From positions 1 through 32,214 of the forward strand of contig JADGJG010000196.1 in the NCBI GenBank assembly GCA_027596195.1: a stretch of 32,214 bases of DNA, given 5' to 3'. Under the pieces are notes generated by a model. It saw only the letters and a list, made by a program, of their open reading frames with translations, was not told where the DNA came from and made no database searches. Of the stretch, positions 21,917-32,160 are shown one piece after another (positions within the stretch are counted from its first letter, which is position 1; every line of letters begins with the position of its first letter). The position numbers and the translations under genes are program-made. The DNA is from Podochytrium sp. JEL0797. Its lineage: Eukaryota; Chytridiomycota; Chytridiomycetes; Chytridiales; Chytriomycetaceae.

Positions 21917-23905
21917 ATGCGCGATGGCAAACCTTTGAAACTGAGAGGTATGTTGCTGCATTTGACTTCTTCACGATGCTTCAGTACCTTTGGTTAACAC
22001 GTTTAACACGACTGGCAGTTGCAAACTTCAACCTCTTGAATTTCCACGAGGCTGGAGTCCCGTTCTACAATTACCACGCGGGACTTTCCCCGGAACAAGT
22101 GGAAGCCAAGATCGAATGGACAGCTTCTCAGCTGGTGAGGATGAACTCCTCTATCGTCGCTTTTCAAGAAGTCTTCTCGCTGGTGCCGCTTCGCGAAGCT
22201 GCCAGACGCGCGGGATACGACATGTCCTCTACACGCATCATCTCTCCTTCGTGTGACGGCAAGGGCCCCGCAGTCGGCCTTCTCTCCACGTTTCCTATCA
22301 TCGAACACCAGGTCTTCACGGATTTCCCGCCGGAAGCCCAGATTGACCTCTCGGGCGATTCCGGGAACCCCCCGCTCCTCCTCCCAATCACAAAATTCAG
22401 TCGCCCCGTTCTTCGCGTGGTTGTGGAAGCCGGGGGGCACAAATTTGCCATCTTTGTGATTCACTTGAAGTCGAAACGTCCCGTCATCACTGTGCGCGAG
22501 TTGTCCAAGGATTTGAAAATGAACGCGATTGGAACCGCCATCTCCCTGACCATTCGTGCCGCGGAAGCGGCGGCACTCAGATGTATTCTGCTGGATGAGT
22601 TGGCTGGGGATCAAGAGGGGTTGAGAGAGTTGGCGGACGCGTCTGTCAAAACAGTCCCTCAAATCGCGTATCAGGCGCCCGGTTTGAAAAAGAGCGAGAG
22701 CAAAGGTGTCACCAACCTCGAGGGCAAGGTTTCTGAAATGAAGATTGGAGTGGAAAAGCTGTCGCCTATAAAGGCAGCGGAAACTCAAGGACGGTCGAGA
22801 TCCCCCAGCAGACAAAGACCAACTACCATCGACTCTACTAAGCAATATCCTTGCATTGTCATGGGAGACCTGAACGATATTACGCATGCCGTTTCGACAG
22901 AGGTAAATTTTTCAGACCTGTGGCACCACCCACACTCACACACCCACACCCACACCCACACCCACACACATACTTACACTTACACAAAATCCCCCGTATT
23001 ATTCCATCGCCGACACTTTCACTCCGACACTTAACTCCCGAAGATTATTTCAGGAACTCAACCATTGTGAGCCTTCTGCGGTTTTTCTGCGGTTTCCGAA
23101 TTTTTGATCTGAATCCCCTCGCCCATACCATAGTAAACGACTGCCTTTCTGGGAAAAGGAGATCCTTTGGCGCACCTTGCTATACAGCGCCCACGACGTC
23201 CAAGCCCGCACCTCCGACAAGGACGTCAACTACACGTACATTCACAACGGACGCTACGAAATCCTCGACAACATCTTGATATCCAACTCCCTCGTCCGCA
23301 ACAACTCATCGCACATAGGCTACGTTCAGTGGGTACAATGCTTCAACGACCATCTCATTGATCAAGCACTTGCGGAAGACGACGACGAAGAAGACTCTCC
23401 ACTCACGAAACCCAGAGCCCCGCGCGCGAAACCCTCTCTCTCGCCTGTCCAAACGGCCAAACAAGTAGTCGCGAACGACACATCTGCCCCAGATGCGCCA
23501 TCGTCTCCGTTCCGTCCCGCCAAGCTTCGCGGACGCGATGTGACCAAATCTGATCACGGCCAAGTCGTGGCGATGCTCAAGATCTTTCCTAAGCAAATGG
23601 ACGCGGCTTCTTATGAGAGGAATGTCGCAGCGCCACCACCGAACCCGGCCGAATACTTTTCTCGCAGACGTTTGCCTGCAAAGCCGGTGCGTTATGGCGT
23701 GGATGGAATGGCAGATGTGACGGACAATGAAGAGGTGAACTTGGAGGTCCCAGAACGCGACCGCAAACACAAGGGCCACCACAAGCCATCAGTGGAGGAC
23801 TGGAAGGATGAAGAGGGTGATTTGGACGCTGACGAGGTTGCCAACGTGTTTTACGCGCATTCTTCGGACGCTGCTGGGCGCGCATTGAAGACCGCCAAGA
23901 AATAA
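21917..23905 (+). CDS. Endonuclease/exonuclease/phosphatase (EEP) superfamily protein
   Basis: Exons 21917-21947, 22019-22902, 23054-23091 and 23134-23905 join in phase to 574 aa. The full set of EEP metal and catalytic motifs is present: Asn15 in VANFNLLNF, Glu61 in VAFQEVF, the histidine in VIHLKSKRP, Asp294 and Asn296 in MGDLND, Asp363 in EILDNILIS, and the terminal SDHGQVV (457-463). The layout NLLNF ... HLKSKRP ... RAAEAAALR ... GDLND ... SDHG resembles secreted or cytosolic bacterial EEP proteins more than the familiar eukaryotic sphingomyelinases or deadenylases, but that is recalled similarity and not a search. A Pro/Ala/Asp-rich insertion (about 398-450) splits the core before SDH, and an acidic and Lys-rich tail follows. 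There is no obvious signal peptide. The substrate (DNA, RNA, phospholipid or inositol phosphate) cannot be told. AATAAA overlaps the stop codon. Confidence 0.82.
22926..22985 (+). repeat. CACCCA / CA repeat in EEP gene intron 2
   Basis: Four to five tandem copies of cacccaca-type units followed by acacatacttacacttacac lie in intron 22903-23053. The flanking exons join in phase, so the repeat is intronic. Confidence 0.85.
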
Positions 23906-23924
23906 ACATTTGAGCGGAAATAAA
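23901..23924 (+). terminator. Two poly(A) signals at the EEP gene end
   Basis: AATAAA at 23901-23906 spans the TAA stop (23903-23905), and a second copy is at 23919-23924. The convergent PUP3 stop is at 23966, so only 60 bp separate the two genes. Confidence 0.6.
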
Positions 23925-23965
23925 CAGTTTTTTTCTGAAAATTTTCTTTGGCACACACGATTTCT

Positions 23966-25096
23966 TCAATCCATTCTTCCCTTCAACGTTCTCGTAATGA
24001 CTCCGTCCTTGGTAATCACGTGAACGATTCCTCCCCAACCCGAAATGGCATCACGGTCCACTCCGTTCAAAAGTGCTTGCGAGATGGTTTCAAACAAGTC
24101 TTCGGGTTCCTGAAACGTACGAGATAGTGTGTGTGTGAGTGTGCGTGTGTGTTCGAGTGAGGGCGAGATGGAAAACTCGCGCCAAACGCGTAGAATTGAA
24201 CCCACCCCCCCCCCCCCATAAAACTCAAAACTCTCGACAAAAAAACTCACAAGATTGGGCTCCCAGAGAGACTCACACATTCCGTACAATTGGTTCTCGG
24301 CCGTTCCACTAACCACAAAATCGTTGGGGGTTGTGATGCATCCAATTCCGTCCATGTTGCAAATGTACGGCTCGTTCTTGGCGTCGAGACCGGCGATAGT
24401 GGGGAAGCAAAAGTATCCACCGAATCTAACCCACCAGACTCATTTTTAGAACGTTTTGATTCGAAGTGGGGTGGTGCCGGATATTTTTTGGGGACGGAAC
24501 GCGCAAACCTCTCTCCAAGCTCACGTCCCACAAAAAAACGCACGCACACTCTCTGGTTTACCTCTTTTCATACAGTGTTGATGAGACCATGTGGGCAAAT
24601 GTCTTTGGTGTGATTTCACGCTCCTCGCGCAGGTGGTACATGTCAACCTTCAAGCGGAACTTTTCCGCCCTTTTTTGGTTGGGTTTGTTCAAGGCCGGTT
24701 CGTGAATTTGCAGGAGTTGTTGTCAATCAGGGCAGTGGCAGCGAATGCGTTGTTGGGATGGGAACGGGAGACAGGGGTATAAAGAAAACAATCAGCCGGC
24801 CACGCAACATTAACACCCCGCACAGAAACTCACAGCGTCTGCACGTCCGTCGCAAGACCCGCGAGACCAAACATGATTTTGTCAGTGGCCGGAAACACCT
24901 TTTGGAACTCGGTGCCGAGCGTGAGGGCCTGCACTCCAAAGCGGCGGTCCGCGGCAATGGCCACGCATCCCTTGCCCTTCATGGCAATGATGGCCCCTCC
25001 GTTGTACTCCATAATACTCTGCCATCGGAAGGGTGGTTAGCGGTTCGCGGGGCGGGGGGTCGTGTGGTGGTGGGAGGGCGGCTGGGTGCTCACCAT
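23966..25096 (-). CDS. PUP3: 20S proteasome subunit beta-3 (Pup3 / PSMB3)
   Basis: Exons 25094-25096, 24834-25018, 24562-24669, 24251-24425 and 23966-24109 give 204 aa, the usual length for this subunit. The start codon alone forms the first coding exon: ATG is followed immediately by gtgagc, and the next exon opens [20 protein letters not shown]. Beta-3 signatures: [46 protein letters not shown]-like [46 protein letters not shown] and [19 protein letters not shown]. The match to fungal Pup3 is closer than to human PSMB3 in the LREEREITP and [15 protein letters not shown] segments. Beta-3 is a non-catalytic, unprocessed ring subunit; consistently, no propeptide with the active-site Thr is present. 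Confidence 0.94.
24205..24217 (-). repeat. C13 homopolymer (plus strand) in PUP3 intron 4
   Basis: Thirteen C on the plus strand, that is a G13 run in the transcript, within intron 24110-24250. A GT-rich stretch (24127-24152 on plus) lies in the same intron. Run length is probably uncertain. Confidence 0.9.
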
Positions 25097-25232
25097 TTTG
25101 CGTGGTGTTTTGATGGACGAATTTTTTGAAAAAGACGCGTCTTTTCGCTGGCACTTCTTTGATTTTTTTTTCTCTCTCTCTCCTCTCCCCTTCCCCTCTA
25201 AATAAATTACGAATAATAAAAAAAGGCCGCCT
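25097..25232. other. Spacer between PUP3 and the BAR gene
   Basis: This 136-bp spacer between two tandem minus-strand genes must hold the BAR gene 3' end and the PUP3 promoter. A CT/T-rich tract lies at 25157-25200 and an A-run at 25219-25226. I see no gene. Confidence 0.5.
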
Positions 25233-26888
25233 TCAACTCGACCCACAAATCGACAACTCGCGCATCTGCTGCAACACCCCTTCCACCTGTCCATCGAGCC
25301 CTTCCCCGCCATGCGTGGCCCCAGCCTTCTCGAATACCCGCTCGATATCCTTGAGCTTATGAAACGCACCCTCGTTGAACGCGAGCTGCGATTTCACAAG
25401 CGCCTCGAAACTCGGGTCCAGGTACGGCACGCGGAGGTCAATCAGTTTCGGAATCTCCGTCACGAGTTGGCTGTTGATGGAGTCGTAGACTTCTTTGGCT
25501 TGGTTTGTGGCGGCTTGGGCCTTTGGAGTTGTTTTTGAGTTGTTGTCAGGGCAGGCGAGGAGGGGGAAAAACAAAAACAAAAATAATAATAACCTGTGGA
25601 TACGCTTGCGGGTCATTCGACGGCTTGTCGGCCAATTTCCTCGACTTGCTCAACAGCTGGTCGTAATCGAGCAGCTTCTTTTGTCTCTTTTTCATGGCTT
25701 CGTTGAAATCGGGGAAGGCCTGGATCAATTTCCCGAGGGGTTCCAACACAGTCACGCGACAATTTGTATCCTAATATTTTGGTAGAACTTGTCAGAATAT
25801 GTGGCGGAGGAAACGAGAGATTTTACAAACCAGCTCGTTGCGGCATTCCTCGTCCAATTTCTCAACCGCCTGTTTGTACTGCAACCCCGCATACCCGAGC
25901 GGTCCTCCTTCATCGTAGAAATGATCCACCGTCTCAGCCATGCGTTGCTGAGCGACCGTCATGGCTGCACACACACACACGCGCGCGTTAGAAAAACCTC
26001 CAAGCAGGGGAATGATCAAAAATACAAACCTCGCACGGAATCCAAATACCCTTTCGCTTCGCGATGGAGCTTCTCAATTTTGTTTTCGAACCTGCGGGTG
26101 TTGGGGGGGTTGCAGGGGTGATGCAGTGAATCATTAGAAATCGGTTTCGTGAGAAGGCAGTGTGTTTTCTTCTTGGGGCGGATCCCCCGCTGTCGTATTC
26201 CGCATACACCAACGTCCTTTCCAATCCGATCCTTCGAATTTCAAGGTGACGATTCGAGTTTTGCGGTCGCATGATCCCCCTTCTCCGCGTGACACGTCTT
26301 TCCCGCGCCGATGCGATCCACCCAATCATCCATCCCCGTCTCCGATCCCAGCAATACACTCTCAACGAAGCACACAGCGATCACACGAAATGTCAGTGAA
26401 TCCCCCTCGATTCAGGGGCTTTCCCCCCCATCGCCGCCACACACAAGAGAGATTGATCCATCAATGGCCCCACTCGCAGAATAGAACACATATTTACGTT
26501 TTGAACCGCTTCTCCTCTTCATCAAAGTCTTTGTCGATCTGTAGAAAAGTGTGTGTGTGGTTTGCGATTCCGAGGAGCCAATTAGCCTTCCCACGATCTC
26601 TCCCACCCAACCACCACCCCGCAAAAACTCTTACCGTCTTCTCCATCGTTCCAATCGACTGCATCACACCCGTGGCCGCCCGATTGACAGCCTTGGTGAA
26701 TCCTTTCCTGTCAAAAAAAAATATCGAGTGATGAGTGTGAGGATCGCATGGGGAGGGTGGGATCATTAGATGTTTGGGAAAGGGAGAGGCAATTCGATGC
26801 ATGGACGTGGGTGCGGGATCGGGTGGTTCGCATACGAAAACGGCAGGTGGACGGTTCTTGGGGCGAGGGTGATCACTCACCATGACAT
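25233..26888 (-). CDS. hob3: BAR-domain protein of the Hob3 / Rvs161 class
   Basis: Seven exons (26881-26888, 26635-26707, 26498-26538, 26030-26091, 25831-25964, 25594-25770, 25233-25520) give 260 aa, matching the approx. 264 aa of Rvs161/Hob3. The first coding exon is 8 nt: ATGTCATG then gtgagt, completing Trp3 across the junction to give MSWKGFTKAVNRA, the typical N-terminal amphipathic start. The rest is one BAR domain: DFDEEEKRFKTFENKIEKLH, AKGYLDSVRAMTVAQQRMAE, VTVLEPLGKLIQAFPDFNEA, KKRQKKLLDYDQLLSKSRKL, and the last helix with LVTEIPKLIDLRVPYLDPSF. No SH3 domain follows, which separates it from Rvs167/Hob1. These proteins form curved dimers that shape membranes during endocytosis and help actin patch function. 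An exon 7 acceptor at actccaaag is less pyrimidine-rich than usual but keeps phase. Confidence 0.92.
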
Positions 26889-26990
26889 TTTTCAACAAAA
26901 AACCCAATTGAAAAGCGAAACTTTTAATAAGACACAAAGCCAAAAAAAACATATGAATAATAATACAAAGAGGTCAGACCATCCCCCATT
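26889..26990. other. Spacer between the BAR gene and ATG15
   Basis: A 102-bp A-rich spacer between two minus-strand genes. It includes an A8-type run (about 26942-26949) and repeated aataat units. It must serve as BAR gene promoter and ATG15 3' UTR; no canonical AATAAA on the minus strand is seen. Confidence 0.5.
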
Positions 26991-28795
26991 TCACTCCTTC
27001 CACGTCCACGCCCCACACTCATCACACTGCTCCACAACCTTACACTCCGGCACCGGTCCCAACTCTTTCAAAAACTCATTAATCACGCGATCGATCGAAT
27101 GATAATTGATGTTCAAATCGGACCCGTGTTCCTGATACACGCACTTTTTCCCCGAATGACACTTGGTCTCGAGCGCGTACCCCACGAGCCAGCACCACCG
27201 GTTGTTGCTCGTGCATTCGCCCATGTAGATGGGGTCTTTCCAGTTGCCAATGTGGTAGATTTCGAGGGTTGAGAGGAAGGAGCCGTAGTCGGGGATCACG
27301 CGGGGGGTTCCTCCAGGCTCGTCTGTTGCAGCGATGGGATTCGAAGGAGACGCGTTGTGGTTGGATGGCATTTCAATCGCGTCGTCTGCTGGCGCGTTCT
27401 CCTCGACAACAACGAGAGGCAATTGCCGCGTCGCCCCCGACTTTGCCTTGCCTCGTTTCTTGTTCGCCTTCGCCACCGCCGCCCGGGTCCCCGTCTCGGG
27501 AGGCGCATTCGGCGGCAACTCTGGAATCAACCCAATCCGCAACGCGTACATGAAGTCGCCGGGGGCTTCATACGCAAACACGGGTAAATCGTGTGTGAGG
27601 CCCACGAGACTCGCCAACGCGCCGCCGAGGCTGTGGCCTGTGAGCCAGATGGTTTTGGAGGAGGGGTACCAGAGGCTAACGGCCATGTAGATGGTGTTGG
27701 CGAGGTTGAAGTAGCTGTGTGTGTGGTAAAGGGAGAGAGAGAGATTAATGGATTTCCCCACCCAGTTCAAGCAAACTACAAACTCACGAATTCGAAAACG
27801 ACGCTTCGTTGTACAAACAATTCATATCACACGTCGATGTACTCGAGTCCGCACACCCACACACGGGACTCCACGACGAGCTCACCTAAATGGGATTTCA
27901 GATCAACCCAACACAAAAAGACACGCGTTACAAACCTTTCCGCAACAACAACTAAACATCATATTATCATTCAACTTGTCCTTTGGCGACGTTGCACCGC
28001 CCCCAATAAACGGAACCGCGAGACTCGTTCCCTTCAACGCAATCACGACCATATCGCGCGCCTCATCGGCAAACACATATCCGCGGATGCCGTCGCTCTC
28101 CCAGCCGAAGCGGTCTGATAGGTTGTAGGGCGGGATATCGACCCATCCGGATTCGCCGGGTTCTGAGGTGGGGCCACAATGATAAATCTTCAATATTTCG
28201 AGAAAGACGCGGCGGGGGTCTTCATCACGCACCCGTGTAGGAATTGGAGGTCATCCGGGCGAGGGCAAGGACTGTGGCTGGGTCGCTCGCGTTGGGCATC
28301 AGCATGTCCTTGTGGTAAATATCGACGCGGTGGTTGTCCTATCGGGAGGGGAGAGTGGCACAATTTGGAGATGAGTGGCAACCAAGCATTACGAGGCATC
28401 TTGTTCACCGTGTGTCTTTCCTTCCTCCGCATGGCCTTGCTGCTCGCATGGCTCCACATGGGCACTGCGCCGTTGACAGCCTCGACAGTGAAGGAGTCTG
28501 CGTTGGCTGAATAGGCGGCACTCGACACGTCCTTGACGCGCAGAAAGGCGGCGCGCGGGTCCGCCAGGTCTTCCGCGGAGACAAGAGAGCCGAGCATCTC
28601 GAAGGCGTCCTGGCGCAACGACGGCGCCTGCTGCTGCCGTGGCACACTCTCGCCTGCCGCAAACACCTGCGCGAGTCGCAGCGTGCGCGTTGTTGTCTGC
28701 TGCGTCTGTGCGTCGAAAGAAGCCTGCGGGGGATGCAGCACAAACACGGGTGTGCCTGCCGCGACCCATGCAAAGAGAATCAACCGATGGAGCAT
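26991..28795 (-). CDS. ATG15: Autophagy-related lipase Atg15
   Basis: Five exons (28409-28795, 28233-28338, 27936-28162, 27788-27885, 26991-27714) join in phase to 513 aa. An N-terminal hydrophobic signal-anchor (LHRLILFAWVAAGTPVFVL) suits the known route of Atg15 through the ER and multivesicular bodies to the vacuole. The family landmarks are ATVLALARMTSNSYT, GYVFADEARDMVVIALKGTS, KLNDNMMFSCCCGKVSSW and a CGC/CDMNC cysteine-rich loop. The nucleophile is Ser301 in TGHSLGGALASL, with FAYEAPGD downstream and the catalytic-type histidine in NINYHSIDRVI. A Lys/Ala/Pro/Asn-rich insertion lies between PELPPNAPPE and YGSFLSTLEIYHIGN, longer than I expect for the family. Atg15 degrades membranes of autophagic bodies in the vacuole. 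The terminal ECKVVEQCDECGAWTW is cysteine-rich. Confidence 0.93.
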
Positions 28796-29009
28796 CTTAT
28801 TTTTTTGTTCACTCTCCCTTCCCCTTATTTCCCTTTCTTTTTTCCTCTTTTTGATGAACATAAGTAGTGACGCCTCTTTAAAGAAAAACTTGGTTAAAAA
28901 ATATGAGGAGGGCGCACGCTTCTTCTCCGCGCCACTGCCATTCACCACATTTTTCAAACTTTTCTCTTCAACTATTCTAATAAATCGTGTTTGTTATACT
29001 TAGTATTCA
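28796..29009. other. Spacer between ATG15 and the TALE gene
   Basis: A 214-bp spacer between tandem minus-strand genes. It is pyrimidine-rich on the plus strand at 28800-28855 (purine-rich in the ATG15 leader direction). No coding exon or RNA gene is recognised. Confidence 0.5.
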
Positions 29010-31302
29010 TTAAATCCCCCAAATCGCATCCCGCTCCTTCCACCGCATCGAAACCTGCTTCGCCGCATACTCCGCCTCCCCCTCACCACCACCCTCCATC
29101 ACTACCCCTTCCATCCCCTCCCCCTCTTCCTTCCCCTCACCCGTCATCGCCGCCTCCACAAGCACCTCCAACCCTTCTCCACTTCCTCCCCGTCGATTCG
29201 TGCTTAGCTTTTCAAACATGGTTGCCAACCGCACTCCACTGCTACCATACGACGGCTGTCGTGCCCCAGTTCCATTCGATTCGCTTATGGAAACGGGAGA
29301 ATACTCAATCGAAGACCCCGCGCTCCGAAGCGGTGGAACATGTGTCGACGTCTGCGACGGCTGTTGTGTCCGACACACCGCCTCGTGATTGTACCCCTGC
29401 GGCTGGGTACCAACATACACACCACCACTGCTACCATGCTGTTGCTGAATGTATTGATTATTCGGAAACGACGCCGTCCGCAACGGAGACGGTTGCTGTT
29501 GCTGCTGCTGCTGCTGTGGGTGTTGGAGTGACATGAGTCCCGGAATCGAGGTCGGACTTGCCATCATTTGAGGCGCTGCGCCGCCCCCGAGTGGGATGTA
29601 TGGCGTTGTTGTGGTGGGTGACTCGGTGATAGTGGTGGAAGTCGAGGGTATGTTGGCTGGTGAGTTGGACGTGCTGGTGGTAACGCTGCTGGTAATACTA
29701 GAAGAGGACGGGATCGTTTGCGGTTGAGGGAACTTGGACGCAACGAGGGGTGGTACTGCAGTGCGGTACGGTGACGGTGATGATACCGACGAAGAAAGGA
29801 GCGTGGTGGGTGCGAGTGGGTATTGTTGCTGTTGCGAGAGATTGTACGGTGTCAAATGGTACGGCTGTTGCGCGCGGTTCGATAAATGTTGTGGCTGGTA
29901 CACCTTGCGATCGTCCGAAGAGCCTTGCGAAAACCCAAACGAGGCCGCAGAAAGGGGTGGACCTTTCGTGAGCACGATCGGAGCTGCTGCTGCTGCTGCT
30001 ACACCCGCCGGCTTTTCCAACTGGTAAACGTGTTGCAACGGCGAATTCTGAGTAAGCCGTTGCGGCTGATACCCCGAAGACCCCACCACCACCACCGCAC
30101 CCCCACCCCCACCCCCACCACGTACCAGCGAACCCATCCCCGCCCCCACAGATCCTCCACCTTCCCCCCCAAAATCACTCACACCACTGCTCACACTACT
30201 ATACAACGACTGCGGCCGACTCCCCGAACTCCCACTCGACGGTCTCCGCTGCTGCTGCTGCTGATTGAACGACTCCGCCGCCGTCTTCCAATACGGCGAA
30301 TGACTCGGCGGCGTGGATACAATCGCGGAAGCCGCGTTCCCTGAAAACGCACGACGTCGGCCGGGTCCAACCCCGGCAAGCGCCATCCGACGATCCACTT
30401 CATGGATCGGAGACGCCGAAGACCCCGCGGAAAACGTGGCTCGCCATGGTGGTGTGTTTGCTCCACCACTCACAGTACCCCCTTGCTGTTGTTGCAGAAC
30501 CGCTTGCTGCACCGGAGGAGAATTGGAATCCACCCCACCACCCGCCGCACTACCGGGACTCCCCACATCTTCGAGCATGTACTGATACTTCCTCCTCCGT
30601 GCATTAATGAACCAGTTATTAACCTGTTGGAGGGTAAGACCCGTCTTTTGGGCCAAGTCGTTCTTGTCTTGATCCGTGGGGTACGGATACTCCCTGTTCA
30701 GGCCGAGCCAGGAGAGGAGGATTGCGCGGATTTCGGGGGAGTAGTTGAGACGTTTAGGTTCGGTGGTGGTTGGGGTGGTGATGGAATGGGGGGCGGTGGT
30801 GGCAGTGTCTCGGTCGGGCTTGAATAGGGGGAATGTGTCAGCAGGGGGCGAGGCAAAAAAAATAAAATTGGGGAGGTCACTTGGTGTGATGTTTGAATTG
30901 GGGTACCTCTTGTGAATCTTTTAGGAGAGGGTATGTGGACATGGAGTGGGTGCGTCGTCGGTGGGCGTCGAATTGGGGGTCGGGTTGGTAGGGGTGGTAG
31001 TCTGGGCGCGCGCTGGAGGAGAGGGAGCGGACCTTGTGTTGGAGGAGTTGTTGCTGTTGGAGCTGGTGTTGCTGCTGGTGTTGTAGTTGCTGGTGTTGTT
31101 GTTGCTGGTGCAGCGGCATCACGGCAGACAGCGAGGGAAGGCGGGGCATGGGCACAGGTGGTTGATATGCCTGCGAGGGCAGTGCGGGTTGCGGTTGTGG
31201 TGCAGGAGAAGCAGAAGCACTCGACACAGAGGGATTCAACACCTCGGCTGGCAGTGGCAGTAAAGGGTCCATTCGCGGCGCAGCACCATCACAGTCAGAC
31301 AT
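29010..31302 (-). CDS. TALE-class homeodomain transcription factor
   Basis: Two exons (30907-31302 and 29010-30818) give 734 aa. The homeodomain occupies about residues 152-213: KRLNYSPEIRAILLSWL, then the three-residue loop extension seen in PYPTDQDKNDLAQKTGLT, and the recognition helix LQQVNNWFINARRRKYQ. The P-Y-P loop and Asn-Ala-Arg-Arg-Arg are diagnostic of TALE proteins (the class of fungal Cup9/Tos8, animal TGIF/PBX and plant KNOX/BEL). Upstream lies a Pro/Gln/His-rich region with a long Gln/His/Leu tract (about 31038-31110). Downstream about 520 residues are low complexity (Ser, Gly, Gln, Pro, Thr), likely regulatory. No second DNA-binding domain is seen. The target genes and any role in mating or development cannot be judged from sequence. 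The ATG chosen at 31302 gives MSDCDGAAPRMDPLL. Confidence 0.88.
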
Positions 31303-31338
31303 GTTGAAATTGCAATTTTCTTGGGATGCAAAAAAAAC
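31303..31338. promoter_or_regulatory. 36-bp bidirectional promoter/leader between TALE and ARMT1 genes
   Basis: Divergent start codons at 31302 (-) and 31339 (+) are only 36 bp apart, the tightest divergent pair in the window. The gap holds a small inverted-looking gaaattgcaatttt motif (31306-31319) and an A8 run (31330-31337) just before the plus-strand ATG. The function is inferred from position. Confidence 0.5.
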
Positions 31339-32155
31339 ATGACTCGGCCAAACAGGCCGCCTTTCCCTTTTCACACGGGCACAGATCTAACGGGATTCGC
31401 TCATCCCACTGTAGTCAACCGATGGCCCATCATTGTCACTGACGTCATCAACGCCATCCTCAAAACTCAAGACCGATCCGCTGCAGAAGCGAACAAAGTC
31501 ATTGCCCTCCTCTCCCGTCTAAAATACGAGATCACCCGCGACAAGCCCTTCTCGCGACTCCTCCCCACGACCCCCAACGCCACCTTCTGGAACGAATCCA
31601 TTGAACTCTATTTCCCAACTGCATCGTTCTTGTCTGCCAGTTGGCTGTTTAGCGAATGTTATTTGTATCAACGCATTCATGAGGCTGTGGAATCGCAGGA
31701 TTCGTGGAAGGGATTTGATTATTTCGCTGATTCGAAAATGACGGCGTTTCGCGATCTCGCCGGAAAAGTCGGAGTCATTTCTGGTACGGGTGTCTCCTGT
31801 TTTTGTGTCTTTTGATTTTTTTTTCGGGCGCGGGCATGGGCGCAGGATGTCTTGTGAGATCACTAATCGCATTGAAATATAGAAAACCAACACCTCTTAT
31901 CCACCAACCATACCCCCCTCGAATTCAACCACCACCTCCGCGACTTGTTGCTCCTGAGTCTCTGGGGCAACGCGACGGACTTGTCCATGTTTGCGGGCTT
32001 GTCCGACGCACAGGTCGAGGAAATGAGGAGTGGCGCTGTAGGAGAGGAGAATATTATTTCGAACCATTTGGATGAGGTTGTCGATTATGTGGAGCGTGTG
32101 TTTCCTGTGGGTGGTGGGGAAGACGCGAGGATGGATTTTGTGTTGGACAACAGTG
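31339..32155 (+). CDS. ARMT1: ARMT1 / DUF89-type damage-control phosphatase, 3' partial
   Basis: Two exons are visible (31339-31783 and 31883-32155). The second ends at a gtaat donor, and the window stops inside the next intron. The 239 residues seen match the N-terminal and middle part of subfamily III DUF89 proteins (human ARMT1, yeast Ymr027w/Hrt2): TVVNRWPIIVTDVINAI, ATFWNESIELYFPTASFL, ASWLFSECYLYQRIHEA, SLWGNATDLSMFAGLSD and RMDFVLDNSG, the last being the conserved metal-site motif with Asp and Asn. The family hydrolyses sugar phosphates such as fructose-1-phosphate in a metal-dependent way and is proposed to limit damaging phosphometabolites; a glutamate methyltransferase activity has also been claimed. 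The C-terminal catalytic half is missing. MTRPNRPPFPFHTG is taken as the start because it is the first ATG in frame. Confidence 0.88.
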
Positions 32156-32160
32156 GTAAT

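Noticed and set aside
22926..22985. CACCCA repeats as an interstitial telomere or CRISPR-like array
   Set aside because: The units are short, irregular and merge into plain CA repeats within a small intron; there are no spacers.
29010..31302. Plus-strand Pro/Ser-rich and Cys-rich frames opposite the TALE gene
   Set aside because: They are antisense shadows of the Gln/Ser/Gly-rich tail of the homeodomain protein.
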